Below, in pieces: positions 8,780-19,300 of a stretch of 64,000 nt of DNA. Under the pieces are notes generated by a model. That model ran no database searches and had not been told where the DNA came from. It saw only the letters and a list, made by a program, of their open reading frames with translations. Within the stretch, counting starts at the first letter, position 1. Each line of letters opens with the position of its first letter. The translations under genes and the position numbers were made by a program. The stretch comes from Flavipsychrobacter sp. GTDB lineage: Bacteria > Bacteroidota > Bacteroidia > Chitinophagales > Chitinophagaceae. The DNA is taken from the NCBI GenBank assembly GCA_016786615.1, contig JAEUVX010000011.1:1-64000 (forward strand). The letters are read 5' to 3'.

Positions 8780-9388
8780 TTATGGTTTATACTCTCCGGT
8801 CAGGTTGATGGTATCTCTTACAACAACGGCATTATCATAATTGCTTGTATAATATATGCAAGACAGATATTCACCTGTTTCACTGATATTACCATTACTA
8901 CTAACAATTGTTGTGTAGGTAGCAGGGATAGATTGATTTGCCACAATTACAAAATTCAAAGCACTTGCACCCTGCAATGTTGCGCCGCTATACTTTCTGC
9001 CGAGCGCACCCTTTACTCCGTTATAACTATTACTTAAATTATCAAAAAACAGTTCAAGAATACCCTCACCCCTTCTGATATTGAGTGTGTATTTTTTTAC
9101 AGCATTTATATTGGAAGCTTTGCTGCTTCCAATAATTGTTTCGGTAACAGACCAGTTTCCGATATACCGAGCATAAGAAGCTTTATCACAATAAGTACCT
9201 TCATAACCAGGTGTACAACTGCACTTGCCTTCAATACATGTACCCCCATTCTTACAAACCACACCGTCACATGCAGTTGAAACAACTGTATTATCCTGCT
9301 TCCTGCACGCGGAATACAATGTTGCAATAAAAAGTAACGTTGTTACTACACCTGTCAATAACGCGATGTTTTTCAACTTTGTTATCAT
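8780..9388 (-). CDS. Lipoprotein with one EGF-like domain
   Basis: 202 residues. N-terminal hydrophobic segment (about 8-27) followed by Cys28 (LYSAC), a likely lipidation site though with Tyr at -3. Six cysteines at residues 40, 45, 51, 56, 58 and 67 make a textbook EGF pattern (spacing 4-5-4-1-8) with NGGTC and GYEGTYC motifs. The remaining 130 residues (from YIGNWSVTETI) look like a lipocalin-like beta domain. Surface or periplasmic; ligand unknown. The next gene upstream is a diverged copy. A -7 box lies at 9404-9411. Confidence 0.8.
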   Translation of the reverse strand: MITKLKNIALLTGVVTTLLFIATLYSACRKQDNTVVSTACDGVVCKNGGTCIEGKCSCTPGYEGTYCDKASYARYIGNWSVTETIIGSSKASNINAVKKYTLNIRRGEGILELFFDNLSNSYNGVKGALGRKYSGATLQGASALNFVIVANQSIPATYTTIVSSNGNISETGEYLSCIYYTSNYDNAVVVRDTINLTGEYKP

Positions 9389-9403
9389 TCCTGTTATTTA
9401 ATA

Positions 9404-9411
9404 CAAAAATA
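9404..9411 (-). promoter_or_regulatory. Promoter -7 box of the 202-aa EGF lipoprotein
   Basis: TATTTTTG on the minus strand, 16 nt upstream of the ATG; the predicted leader is only about 9 nt. It lies in the short gap between the two EGF genes, so each gene appears to have its own promoter. Confidence 0.6.
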
Positions 9412-9417
9412 CGCCTG

Positions 9418-9948
9418 TTATCGTTTCCAAGAAAAATACACCGTCACGGTTGTGTCTTTAGTTGTTGTATCTGTTAACGGTATTTTTCGGGTAAATGCGT
9501 AGTTGCCTTTTATTATACCGGTTACAGAATCTAATGTACCTGTGCCGCTTTTGATGCTTAGAAATGTATCAATTTTTTGTTCTTCAAATGAGAACATGCG
9601 ATATGATAACCTCTTACACAATATTGCTTTGCTCACGGTATCTGCAAAACCCGTTATGTAAAAGCTATCTTTTGTATTGATGCCTGCTACGCTTATTTCA
9701 TACTTGTACCTTACGATATTATCTTTTGCAACGCTATCGGCGGCCATCCATTTACCCGAAAACTTTTCATTCCACATCTTACTGCAGGTTGCGCCCTCGT
9801 AACCTGCCGGACAAGCACAAGTTCCATTCACACAAACACCCCCATTATCGCATACCAACTGCCTGCATTTATCTTTTATACAAGAGTCGTACATAACTAA
9901 TGTAGCAATACAACAACTGAATAGTACTGCAAATAACTTCCCTTTCAT
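9418..9948 (-). CDS. Lipoprotein with one EGF-like domain, paralogue
   Basis: 176 residues. Hydrophobic N-terminus and Cys23 (MYDSC) as likely lipid anchor. EGF cysteines at 28, 33, 39, 44, 46 and 55 have the same 4-5-4-1-8 spacing as the neighbouring gene, with NGGVC and GYEGATC. The C-terminal part (FSGKWMAADSV onward) again looks like a beta-rich lipocalin-like domain but is diverged, ending in TVTVYFSWKR. The pair arose by tandem duplication (inference). Function unknown. Confidence 0.8.
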   Translation of the reverse strand: MKGKLFAVLFSCCIATLVMYDSCIKDKCRQLVCDNGGVCVNGTCACPAGYEGATCSKMWNEKFSGKWMAADSVAKDNIVRYKYEISVAGINTKDSFYITGFADTVSKAILCKRLSYRMFSFEEQKIDTFLSIKSGTGTLDSVTGIIKGNYAFTRKIPLTDTTTKDTTVTVYFSWKR

Positions 9949-9953
9949 TCCAA

Positions 9954-9961
9954 CAAATATA
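9954..9961 (-). promoter_or_regulatory. Promoter -7 box of the 176-aa EGF lipoprotein
   Basis: TATATTTG on the minus strand, with its G only 6 nt before the A of the ATG at 9948. If transcription starts about 7 nt after the box, the mRNA is leaderless. Confidence 0.6.
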
Positions 9962-9979
9962 ATCTATTCGAGATTGAGC

Positions 9980-10012
9980 AAAAAAAATAAGCGCTGCTAC
10001 TGCAACGCTTAT
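9980..10012 (-). terminator. Terminator of the pnt operon
   Basis: ATAAGCG/CGCTTAT stem with an inner GCAG/CTGC, followed on the minus strand by seven T. It lies between pntB and the EGF lipoprotein genes. Confidence 0.85.
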
Positions 10013-10030
10013 CAAAAGTTTTTATTGTGG

Positions 10031-11473
10031 TTATACCTGTTTCAATTCCGCAACAAGGTCCTGCAATACTTTCTTGGCATCACCAAACAACATAGATGTC
10101 TTGGGCCTGAAGAACAATTCATTTTCAATACCTGCGTAGCCGGGCTTCATACTGCGTTTATTCACAATTACATGTTCCGCTCTTTCTACTTCCAGTATCG
10201 GCATACCATATATAGGGCTACCGGGATCTTCTTTTGCCGCAGGGTTTACCACGTCGTTGGCACCCAATACCATTACCACGCTTGTAGTACCCATCTGGTC
10301 GTTAGCATCTTCCATCTCCAACAACTTCTCATACGGCACATCAGCCTCTGCCAGCAATACGTTCATGTGTCCCGGCATACGGCCAGCAACAGGGTGTATA
10401 CCATAAGCTACTTCAACACCTTTTTCCTGCAATATTTTTTCCAGTTCGTGACACACATGTTGTGCTTGCGCCACTGCCAAACCATAACCCGGTATTATCA
10501 TAACTTTCGATGCATAAGCCATCAAAACTGCAGTATCATTCAGTGAAATCTCTTTGTAGTTACCTTGTTCTTTTGCTCCCGCAGGGCCTGCCTTAGCTCC
10601 GCCACCAAACGAGCCTATCAATACATTTTTCAGCGATCGGTTCATGGCCTTACACATCAGGATAGTAAGAATAGTACCTGCCGAACCTACCAATATACCA
10701 CCTGTCAGCATTACCGGATTGTTGTACAGGAAACCACCGAATGCTGCTGCCACACCTGTAAAGGAGTTAAGCAATGATATAACAACAGGCATATCAGCTC
10801 CGCCAATCGGGAATACGAACATTATTCCGTACAACAATGACAATACCAGTATTGTATAGAAAAGCATGATGGTAGTATCCGGCCTCATCGCTACTACATA
10901 AACTGTAAGTGCAGTAATGACACCTAACAACAACAAGTTTACTATGTGTTGTCCGTTAAATGAAAAGTCTTTGATTTTACCATTCAGTTTACCCCATGCA
11001 ATGATACTGCCGGCAAAAGACACACTACCTATCACCATACCTACTATAATGGTAATAAACAATGTACCCGGTATCATTTTCAATGCAGATGCTCCAGCTT
11101 CCTCATACAGGTCTGCGGGTATAGATGTGTGATGCTTAAACTCAATAATAGAGATGAGCATCGCACAGGCACCACCCATACCATTGAAGAGGCTAACCAT
11201 TTCCGGCATAGCAGTCATCTGCACTTTTTTAGCAGCCAGCGTACCAACAATCGAACCGATGATAAGCCCACCGAATATCCATGCGTAGTTTCCCAGCTTA
11301 TTACCATTTTCATCGGTGTACAAGAAGATGGTAGCCAGTATAGCTATCGTCATACCTACTGCTGCAACAAGGTTTCCCTTACGTGCACTATCGGGATGAG
11401 ACAGCATTTTTAAACCTATTATAAATGTTACCGAACCTATAAGGTAACTGAGTGGTAATATTGCTTGTTGCAT
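10031..11473 (-). CDS. pntB: NAD(P) transhydrogenase subunit beta
   Basis: 480 residues. The first about 265 residues hold eight to nine membrane spans that form the proton channel; the rest is the NADP(H)-binding domain III with GYGLAVAQAQ, HPVAGRMPGHMNVLLAEA and GANDVVNPAA. Together with the two upstream subunits it couples hydride transfer from NADH to NADP+ to inward proton flow, supplying NADPH. Third gene of the operon, 55 nt after pntAB. Confidence 0.96.
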   Translation of the reverse strand: MQQAILPLSYLIGSVTFIIGLKMLSHPDSARKGNLVAAVGMTIAILATIFLYTDENGNKLGNYAWIFGGLIIGSIVGTLAAKKVQMTAMPEMVSLFNGMGGACAMLISIIEFKHHTSIPADLYEEAGASALKMIPGTLFITIIVGMVIGSVSFAGSIIAWGKLNGKIKDFSFNGQHIVNLLLLGVITALTVYVVAMRPDTTIMLFYTILVLSLLYGIMFVFPIGGADMPVVISLLNSFTGVAAAFGGFLYNNPVMLTGGILVGSAGTILTILMCKAMNRSLKNVLIGSFGGGAKAGPAGAKEQGNYKEISLNDTAVLMAYASKVMIIPGYGLAVAQAQHVCHELEKILQEKGVEVAYGIHPVAGRMPGHMNVLLAEADVPYEKLLEMEDANDQMGTTSVVMVLGANDVVNPAAKEDPGSPIYGMPILEVERAEHVIVNKRSMKPGYAGIENELFFRPKTSMLFGDAKKVLQDLVAELKQV

Positions 11474-11528
11474 AAATAAATTTAGATATTGCGGTAAATA
11501 AATCCCTGTTTATAAACTTCAACAGGCA

Positions 11529-11858
11529 TTACGCTTTCTTACCTTTTTTCTTTTTGTCAAACATTTCCAGCATCCTGTCTGTTACTACAAAACCGCCGAC
11601 TACGTTCAGCGTACCCAGAATAACTGCAAGAAACCCCAGAACAAGCGCGAGATAATCATCGCTATGTGCTTGCCCCATTACAATGATAGCTCCGATAATC
11701 ACAACACCATGTATAGCATTCGCACCACTCATCAGCGGCGTATGCAGTACCGATGGCACCCGGGATATTACTTCAATACCCAAAAAAATAGATAGAATTA
11801 CAATCGTCAGCAACCTGTATGTTGCTGGGTCAGCAAATAGTTGTGTTATAAAATCCAT
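11529..11858 (-). CDS. pntAB: NAD(P) transhydrogenase subunit alpha part 2 (membrane)
   Basis: 109 residues with three hydrophobic spans and the family sequence SVLHTPLMSGANAIHGVVI. This is the small membrane subunit of the split, three-gene form of transhydrogenase (as in Rhodospirillum). The C-terminus is lysine-rich. It starts 7 nt after the stop of pntAA, so translation is likely coupled. Confidence 0.93.
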   Translation of the reverse strand: MDFITQLFADPATYRLLTIVILSIFLGIEVISRVPSVLHTPLMSGANAIHGVVIIGAIIVMGQAHSDDYLALVLGFLAVILGTLNVVGGFVVTDRMLEMFDKKKKGKKA

Positions 11859-11865
11859 GACTTGA

Positions 11866-13002
11866 TTATGCGTTTACTGTTTGTGGATTAATGATAGACT
11901 GAACCCTGTCATTGATAACATTACCACCTGTAGCTATACAAGTGCCTTTTACAATGTCGTCTTCAAAATTCAGATTCATGTTTGCTTCCTTATCTATTAT
12001 CAGCTTCAGGAAGTTGAGTACGTTTTTACTATATACTTTGCTGGCATCTGCAGATGCAGTAGCCGCTAATGCAGAGTTGCCGATAATTGTAACGCCATTG
12101 TGCATCACAGTTTCCCTATCTTTCGTAAGGTCTGTATTGCCACCGGTTACCGATGCAATGTCTATAATAACCGAACCCGCACGCATATCTTCTATCATCT
12201 GTTTTGTGATGAGTATAGGTGCTTTTCTGCCCGGTATCTGCGCGGTGGTTATTATGATGTCAGATTTTCTGGCATGTTCATGTATTTTATCACGTTGTTT
12301 ACGTTGAAAGTCTTCGCTCTGCTCTACTGCATAGCCACCTGCCTTCGATGCATCTGCCGCACCTTCTACTTCTACAAACTTGGCACCGAGGCTCATTACT
12401 TCTTCCTTCACTGCAGGACGTGTATCAAACACTTCTACTACTGCACCCAGCCTGCGTGCTGTGGCAATAGCTTGCAGTCCTGCTACACCCGCACCAAGTA
12501 TCAGCACTTTTGCAGGTGGTATGCTACCTGCTGCTGTCATAAACATCGGGAAGTATCTGCAGTATTGGAACGCCGCCAACAGCACTGCCTTGTAACCTGC
12601 TATATTTGCTTGTGAGCTCAGCACGTCCATCGCCTGAGCACGGGTGGTACGTGGTATCGTATCAAGACTGAAAACAGAATATCCCTTTACTGCCCACTGC
12701 TGCATCAATTGTGCATTAAATAATGGCTGATATACTCCCATTACCGCAGTGCTTTGTTTCACATTCTCCGGCAGATTGTCTGCATGTATTGTCAGTATCA
12801 GGTTAGCTTCATTCACAATTGTTGCCTTATCCTTTATCTGAGCACCTGCATCCGTATAGCTTTTATCATTATGAAATGCTGTATCTCCCGCTCCGGACTC
12901 TACATAAATAGTTACATTCATCTTCACCAATGCAGCTACCACTTCAGGCACAAGAGACACTCTCGTTTCGGGCGCCTGTTCCTTCAATACACCTATTACC
13001 AT
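11866..13002 (-). CDS. pntAA: NAD(P) transhydrogenase subunit alpha part 1 (NAD-binding)
   Basis: 378 residues of the alanine dehydrogenase/transhydrogenase family: N-domain MVIGVLKEQAPETRVSLVP and Rossmann motif GAGVAGLQAIATARRLGA followed by the acidic VEVFDTR. RDKIHEHARKSDIIITTAQI is the mobile loop region characteristic of PntA and not of alanine dehydrogenase. First gene of the pnt operon. Confidence 0.93.
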   Translation of the reverse strand: MVIGVLKEQAPETRVSLVPEVVAALVKMNVTIYVESGAGDTAFHNDKSYTDAGAQIKDKATIVNEANLILTIHADNLPENVKQSTAVMGVYQPLFNAQLMQQWAVKGYSVFSLDTIPRTTRAQAMDVLSSQANIAGYKAVLLAAFQYCRYFPMFMTAAGSIPPAKVLILGAGVAGLQAIATARRLGAVVEVFDTRPAVKEEVMSLGAKFVEVEGAADASKAGGYAVEQSEDFQRKQRDKIHEHARKSDIIITTAQIPGRKAPILITKQMIEDMRAGSVIIDIASVTGGNTDLTKDRETVMHNGVTIIGNSALAATASADASKVYSKNVLNFLKLIIDKEANMNLNFEDDIVKGTCIATGGNVINDRVQSIINPQTVNA

Positions 13003-13111
13003 ATTATTTCAGGATTCGTTTTAAGATTTATGAAAATAATTTTTTTATGTGACACATCAAAACAGGCAGGCGATTATTACAAATAAATAATGCCGGTTTG
13101 GGTATTGGGTG

Positions 13112-13119
13112 TAATTTTG
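13112..13119 (+). promoter_or_regulatory. Promoter -7 box of uup
   Basis: TAATTTTG, exact TAnnTTTG match, only 4 nt before the ATG at 13124. A start site about 7 nt after the box would fall on the initiation codon. Confidence 0.6.
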
Positions 13120-13123
13120 CGCC

Positions 13124-15013
13124 ATGCATTACGTTTCGGCAGAGGGAATCAGCAAATCGTTCGGAGTTAAGCCATTATTTCAGAAAATAACATTTCACAT
13201 CAGCGAAGGCGATAAAATAGCCTTGGTTGCCAAAAATGGCAGTGGTAAATCTACCTTGCTAAAAATACTATCGGGTAATGACCAACCGGATGAAGGCACA
13301 GTTTGGATACACAAAGATGTGACCGTCGCCTTATTTGAACAGGAACCCAAGTTTAATGAAGAACTTTCTGTAGTTGATAATATATTCCACTATAAACATC
13401 CTGTAGCCGAAGCGCTGCGCGATTATGAAAGGATATTGGATAGCGAGGAGAAAGACCCTGTTGCATTATCTGAAGCACTTGCCAAAATTGATGAGCTGAA
13501 CGCATGGGACTTTGAAGCCAAGGTAAAACAGATACTAGGCAAACTTAACATCCACCACCTCGACCAATCCGTAAAAACGCTATCAGGCGGCCAGCGAAAG
13601 CGTGTTGCACTTGCACAAACACTAATAGATATAGGATTTGAGCATAAACATGTGCTGCTGATAATGGACGAACCTACCAACCATCTTGATGTTGAAATGG
13701 TAGAATGGCTGGAACATTACCTCAACCAGGAAAATGTAACATTGCTGATGGTAACCCACGACCGTTACTTCCTGGATGCTGTTTGCGATGAAATCTGGGA
13801 ACTGGATGGCAGTACGCTTTATGAGTACAAGGGCGACTATGAAAACTACATAGAGAAAAAAGCCGCACGTATTGAAAGCCAACAGGCAAGTATTGATAAA
13901 GCGAAAAACGAGTACCGCAAGGAGCTGGAATGGATGCGCAAGCAGCCTAAAGCGCGCAGCACCAAGGCACGCAGCCGTATAGATAACTTCTACGATGTAG
14001 AATCTCGTGCAAAGCAACGCATAGAGGATAGTAAAGTAGAACTGCAAATGAAGATGAACCGCCTCGGCGGAAAAATTGCAGAGCTTAAAAAAGTGTATAA
14101 AAGCTTTGGCGACAAGACAATACTGAAAGGCTTTGACTACACGTTCAAAAAAGGAGACAGGATTGGCGTTGTTGGTAAAAATGGTGCCGGCAAATCTACT
14201 TTCCTGCAGATGCTGCAAGGTTTAGAACCTGCTGATAGCGGCAAAATAAACATTGGTGATACCGTAATATTCGGCAATTTTTCTCAGCAGGGACTTGAGA
14301 TTAAAGAAGATATGCGTGTAATTGAATATGTAAAAAACATTGCAGAAAGCTTCCCACTGGCTGGTGGCGGCACATTAACTGCTGCTCAGTTCCTGCAATT
14401 ATTCTTATTTCCACCGGAACAGCAATATACCTACCTGAGCAAACTAAGCGGTGGCGAAAAGAAAAGATTGCAATTGTTATCCATACTCTTCCGCAATCCC
14501 AATTTTTTAATTCTTGACGAACCAACAAACGACCTCGACCTACCCACATTATCAGTATTGGAGGAGTTTCTAAGCGAATTTCAAGGCTGCTTGCTCATAG
14601 TATCACACGACAGGTACTTTATGGACCGGTTAGTTGACCATTTATTCGTATTTGAGGGCGATGGTATCGTTCGCGACTTTCCGGGTAATTATACGCTGTA
14701 CCGTATAGCACAGAAAGAAGAAGAGCAAAGAAAAAAGCAACAGGAACAAACCATACAAGCTTCTGCTACAAATACCGGAACAGAAAAACCGAAGGACAAA
14801 AAGAAACTGTCCTTTAATGAGAAAAGAGAATTTGAACAATTAGGCAAGGATATACCGGCGCTCGAAAAAGAAAAAGCAGCCATAACTGAAAAAATGAGCT
14901 TAGGCAACCTGCCTTACGAAGAGCTTGAAACATTAAGTACTCGCATAACTGAGATAACACAACTACTGGAAGATAAAGAAATGCGATGGCTGGAACTTAG
15001 TGAACTGGCATAA
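13124..15013 (+). CDS. uup: ABC-F family ATPase, Uup type
   Basis: 629 residues with two ATP-binding domains and no membrane span. Domain 1: Walker A GKSTLLKILSG near 42, signature LSGGQRKRVALAQ, Walker B MDEPTNHLD. A linker of charged helices (ARIESQQASIDKAKNEYRKE) follows, then domain 2 with GKNGAGKSTFLQML, LSGGEKKRLQLL, LILDEPTNDLD. The tail (about 560-629) is a Glu/Lys-rich coiled coil ending in MRWLELSELA, as in Uup. ABC-F proteins act on the ribosome, and Uup also affects DNA-junction metabolism. Single gene, own promoter and terminator. Confidence 0.9.
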   Translation: MHYVSAEGISKSFGVKPLFQKITFHISEGDKIALVAKNGSGKSTLLKILSGNDQPDEGTVWIHKDVTVALFEQEPKFNEELSVVDNIFHYKHPVAEALRDYERILDSEEKDPVALSEALAKIDELNAWDFEAKVKQILGKLNIHHLDQSVKTLSGGQRKRVALAQTLIDIGFEHKHVLLIMDEPTNHLDVEMVEWLEHYLNQENVTLLMVTHDRYFLDAVCDEIWELDGSTLYEYKGDYENYIEKKAARIESQQASIDKAKNEYRKELEWMRKQPKARSTKARSRIDNFYDVESRAKQRIEDSKVELQMKMNRLGGKIAELKKVYKSFGDKTILKGFDYTFKKGDRIGVVGKNGAGKSTFLQMLQGLEPADSGKINIGDTVIFGNFSQQGLEIKEDMRVIEYVKNIAESFPLAGGGTLTAAQFLQLFLFPPEQQYTYLSKLSGGEKKRLQLLSILFRNPNFLILDEPTNDLDLPTLSVLEEFLSEFQGCLLIVSHDRYFMDRLVDHLFVFEGDGIVRDFPGNYTLYRIAQKEEEQRKKQQEQTIQASATNTGTEKPKDKKKLSFNEKREFEQLGKDIPALEKEKAAITEKMSLGNLPYEELETLSTRITEITQLLEDKEMRWLELSELA

Positions 15014-15014
15014 A

Positions 15015-15040
15015 AAAGGAGCAACTTTCGTTGCTCCTTT
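15015..15040. terminator. Bidirectional terminator between uup and porV
   Basis: AAAGGAGCAAC/GTTGCTCCTTT with a TTTC loop and A/T runs on both sides; serves the convergent uup and porV genes. Confidence 0.9.
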
Positions 15041-15061
15041 TATTTTCTTATTCTTTATTTA

Positions 15062-16261
15062 CTAAGGTGTTGTTGTTTCACCTTCTTTTTTCTTCAAATC
15101 ATCAAATTCAAACATCAGCGAGAAGCGGAATGTATTTGACAATGGATTCCTGTTAATACCACTGCCTGAAGGCACTAAGTATGCAAAATTCAGGTTGAAT
15201 ACATTGTAACGTACACCAAGGCCGCAAGTAAAGTATTTACGGTCTCCTTTGTCTTTGTTTTCGTAGAAGTAACCTGCACGTACTGCAAACTGGTTTTGAT
15301 ACCAGTACTCAAGGCCTGCAGATATTTGCCACTCTTTCAACTCTTCGCCAAAACCACCCGGAGCATCGCCAAATGAACCAAACATACCTGATACAACTGT
15401 TTTTTCAGGAATAGTGTATTTTTTAACACCCGGTGTAGTAGATGTATCCTGTGGTGTCGGCACCATCAGTTTATTCAGGTCTAATGCAGCAGTTATCTTG
15501 TTATACTCATCCATTTTATAAGTATATGCAGCACCGATACCTAAGTTAATAGGAATGAAATCTCTGCGTGTAGAACTGTATGCAATTTTAGAACCTACAT
15601 TGCTGATAACCGCACCAAAACTGAAGTTTGTACTGCGGAAATCATCAAGATCTTTTGTTTTGGTATAGTACAACCCCAAATCTGCACCAAATGCATTACC
15701 CGGCTTATAATCAATACCGGCAGTACCTGTGGCCAGGCCTGATGCTATTGCAGAATGTATGTATCGAAAACTTAAACCAGTAGATAAATACGGAGACAAT
15801 TGGCGCGAATAACCGAGATCAAAAGCAAATTCATTCGGTTTACCCGTACCTATAGGTTCTGCGCTGATGTTGGTATAGTTAATTTCACCTAATGAGAAAT
15901 AACGGAAACCAAAGCTGATAGCCTGTGGTGTTTTTTCGCCAAACTTCGCATAACCAGAGATATACGCTAAAAAGATATCAGGTACTATGTCCTTCAACCA
16001 CGGTGTATAAGTAGTAGATATGCCATATTTCTTTTGTGCAAAAGGAATCTTTGACACATTCCAGTATTGAGCGTTAGCATCAGGTGTTATAGCCAAACCT
16101 ACATCCCCCATAGCACCTGAACGTGCATCCGGAGATATACGCAAAAATGGTACTGCCGTTGTTACAGTATTTACAGTACTTTGTCCGCTAAGGCTGGTTT
16201 GTGCAGTAGCATTCAGGGCCAGGGCTAAACTTAATCCAATTAAAGCAAAGCGTTTTGCCAT
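15062..16261 (-). CDS. porV: Type IX secretion outer-membrane protein PorV (LptO)
   Basis: 399 residues with a signal peptide ending ALNATAQ. FadL-like 14-strand barrel: the N-terminal region SPDARSGAMGDVGLA and YWNVSKIPFAQKKYGIS is characteristic of the PorV/PorQ family, and the length fits (about 390). PorV carries substrates from the SprA translocon to the PorU sortase and helps remove the C-terminal signal. It lies downstream of porU on the same strand, the arrangement seen in many Bacteroidota. Its own -7 box at 16290-16297 suggests independent transcription too. Confidence 0.9.
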   Translation of the reverse strand: MAKRFALIGLSLALALNATAQTSLSGQSTVNTVTTAVPFLRISPDARSGAMGDVGLAITPDANAQYWNVSKIPFAQKKYGISTTYTPWLKDIVPDIFLAYISGYAKFGEKTPQAISFGFRYFSLGEINYTNISAEPIGTGKPNEFAFDLGYSRQLSPYLSTGLSFRYIHSAIASGLATGTAGIDYKPGNAFGADLGLYYTKTKDLDDFRSTNFSFGAVISNVGSKIAYSSTRRDFIPINLGIGAAYTYKMDEYNKITAALDLNKLMVPTPQDTSTTPGVKKYTIPEKTVVSGMFGSFGDAPGGFGEELKEWQISAGLEYWYQNQFAVRAGYFYENKDKGDRKYFTCGLGVRYNVFNLNFAYLVPSGSGINRNPLSNTFRFSLMFEFDDLKKKEGETTTP

Positions 16262-16289
16262 TCTAATTAAAATTTATTTTAAAGTTTTG

Positions 16290-16297
16290 CAAAGGTA
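16290..16297 (-). promoter_or_regulatory. porV promoter -7 box
   Basis: TACCTTTG on the minus strand, 29 nt upstream of the porV ATG, in the 112-bp gap after porU; predicted leader about 22 nt. Confidence 0.65.
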
Positions 16298-16373
16298 TTG
16301 TATTATAGAAATCCCGACAAATTATAGCATTATTAATTAGCGGGACGGCTAATATACACTATTACGTTCAATA

Positions 16374-19300
16374 TTAACGGGTAATCACCAGTTTTTGGTA
16401 TGCCATGTCTTTCGCTCCGTTTCCTGCTGTTATCGAAACTTTATACAAATACACACCCGATTGCAACATAGCACCATTATTGTCTGTGCCATCCCATGTC
16501 AATTCTCTGCTGGCGCCACTGCCTGCTTCATAAACCTGTTTTAAGGTACGTACAAGCCTTCCATCCATTGAATATATAAATATTTCTGCATATAAATATT
16601 CTTCCGGGTGATTATGTTCAAAGACAAAATGCGTCTTATCACGGAAAGGATTAGGATAGTTCATGAGCTTTTGCACTCTTACCAGGTTGCCGTTAGCTAC
16701 TTCAAAATCCACCGTTCCTTCTCCGGAATTGTTATTTACATCCCACGCCTTTACACGCAAACGGTGCCTGCCATCAGTCAAATTACTAAGCGGAAAATTC
16801 ACATACCCACGCTTGTATGTATTCGACTCTGTTTCATAATAATCATTAAGTATGTATGGCGCTTCGATATTGTCATCAAGAATGCCAACCAAATCGTGCC
16901 CTACAGCATTACCCGATACATTAATGCCGGTTTCATCCTGCAATATCGCGAACAACAAACTATTGGTACCTGTAAGCCCGCCGTTCTTAAACAGACTATC
17001 GCCTATATATGGCCTTACAATCGGAGGGTTGTTTTCTAAAATCGGGTTATCAGAATATCCGCCAACATTGTACGATTCGTCAAAGCCTGCGGCATCTGTT
17101 TGCCCGTTTTCAGCATAATAGCTGATTTTACCTTTACCAATTTCGTAATTGATATCTTTGGGCGCAATGAATGATACCGAAAACTTACCGTTTGTAACAG
17201 TTGCTCTACCCTTGTAAATGATGTTGTTCCGTACTTTAAAAGTTTTATTGATTTCCGTAAGTGTAGATACTGTTCTGGGCTTATCGTATATTATTACGTT
17301 CAGCCTTCCGTTGAAATTATTCAGAATATTTTTATTGATATCACCTACAAAACCGTTTATTGTATAACTACCTAATGCCGCTATTGATGTAACATTCTGT
17401 CCGCTGATACCATCTGCAATATTCTGTGTATAAATATAATGCTCCGGAAAATTTGGCTCTAATGCAGGGTCTCCAAGCAGTGCAAATTTCCTGAAATTGA
17501 TAATATACGATTGTGAAGTAGATGAATTACTGTATGTCTTGTTCTTACCTATCCTGAATGCATCACCAAATGTATTCCACTTACCATGCAACCTTTCAAA
17601 CTGTGCCGTCAGAAAATCTTTATTTATTATCCTGTTGGCGTCCTGATACACAAGCTGTGTAGTAGTTAGCGAGCTGATAGCACCACCGTCTTTTTTCAAT
17701 ACTATCTGCTCACCGGCAGATACAAATTGAGGTTGGTCAAATTGTCCGAAGTCACAAGTTGCCGTTATCATAATGGGTTGTTTATAAACATTATCCCATT
17801 TACTGTAATCATCCTGTGTTATTATTCTTTCATGAGACAGTACGTCTATATTACCATGCCCGCTATAGTTCAATAACAATGTGCCTTTATAAATCTGGTC
17901 GTTTATTTCTTTATTCGCTTGCGGTGCTCTCAGCCCACCGGGTGTTGATACAAACGGAATAGCATCCTGATAAATCTTTGTTGAATTATACAGCTTGCTT
18001 TGGGTTTGTATTACACCATCCATTACTTCCCCATCTTCCATATGCGGGCCGGCATTATCTTCATTATCGGTAACAAGTGTAACAGATAATCTCCATGGCC
18101 CTAACGATGCCGCACTTTTGTATGCTTTCACTTTATCTACCATCGCCATTGCTTCAGCAGCACTTTTTACAGGAAACCTGCCTACACCCACATCTAATGT
18201 ATTGGCAATATTAAAGTCCTCGATATTCTCATTATCATCTAAAAAACCAAAAAAATCATCTCCACTGTAGCTTGATATTAATGCAAGAGATTCTTCAGAT
18301 TCAAACGTAGGCACAAAATTGGTATTATTACTTACCCTGTTTTTGTAATCATAAGATGCATCACCCAACAACAGTACATACTTCGGCATTTGTGTAGTGT
18401 CTGTACCTGCCTTATCATAAAACATCTTCACAAAATCGCGCAATGCAGATATATCCTGCCCACCTGATGAAAATTCATTGTAAATATGTTGTGGAGTTGT
18501 TACCAAAACACGCATGTTTTTGCGTTGCCTGTGAAAGTCGGCAAGTGAGTTTGCTGCCGCTATAAAATCAGGATGGGATATGATAATATAATCCGTAAAA
18601 GCTTCCCCATGCAGGTTTTGATTATCAACTTTACCTATGTACTCCGGTAATGATAATCCACCTGGTTTAAATGCAGCAAATTCATGCAGTGTTGCTGCTT
18701 CTCTTGAAAAAATATAATTACTGCCTGTTAAAGAACCATTCATCTTTACAGGCGAAAACCTGTCAGTTACATCCCAAACCTGTACACTACCATCTGCATT
18801 AGCAATGCTGTACCCTGCTACATTGGCAGCACCGATACTGTTCAAGTCTCTGAAGTTAACAGACGTGCCTTCGAACATGAGTGTACGACGTGTATTCACT
18901 TCAATAAAATCCAGATAGCCAACCCCATCTGCCTGTGCCGGCTGATACCCTATGTTTATCATATTTTTACCGTTTGCACCAGCTATTGTCCAGTTTGCCT
19001 CCTCAAAATTCATAGGAATATCTTCATTATCTCGTGCGGATACTCCAAGACTATAGCTTCCTAAGGTCTGTCCGTTTCGTCCGAGTGTGAAGATATTTGG
19101 TGCAGACGGACATCGTGATGCAAATACTATTTTGAATTGTGCATCTCCGCTTAACGTCCCCAACTCTATATCAAAATCACGCTTGCTCACTTTACCCGGG
19201 TTATTACTAAAATCTTCCCCAACCCAATTTTTGCCATATTTGGCAGGATTATTCAGATCTTCTTCATGCAGTATATAGTCATTATAGCTATTTACAGCAG

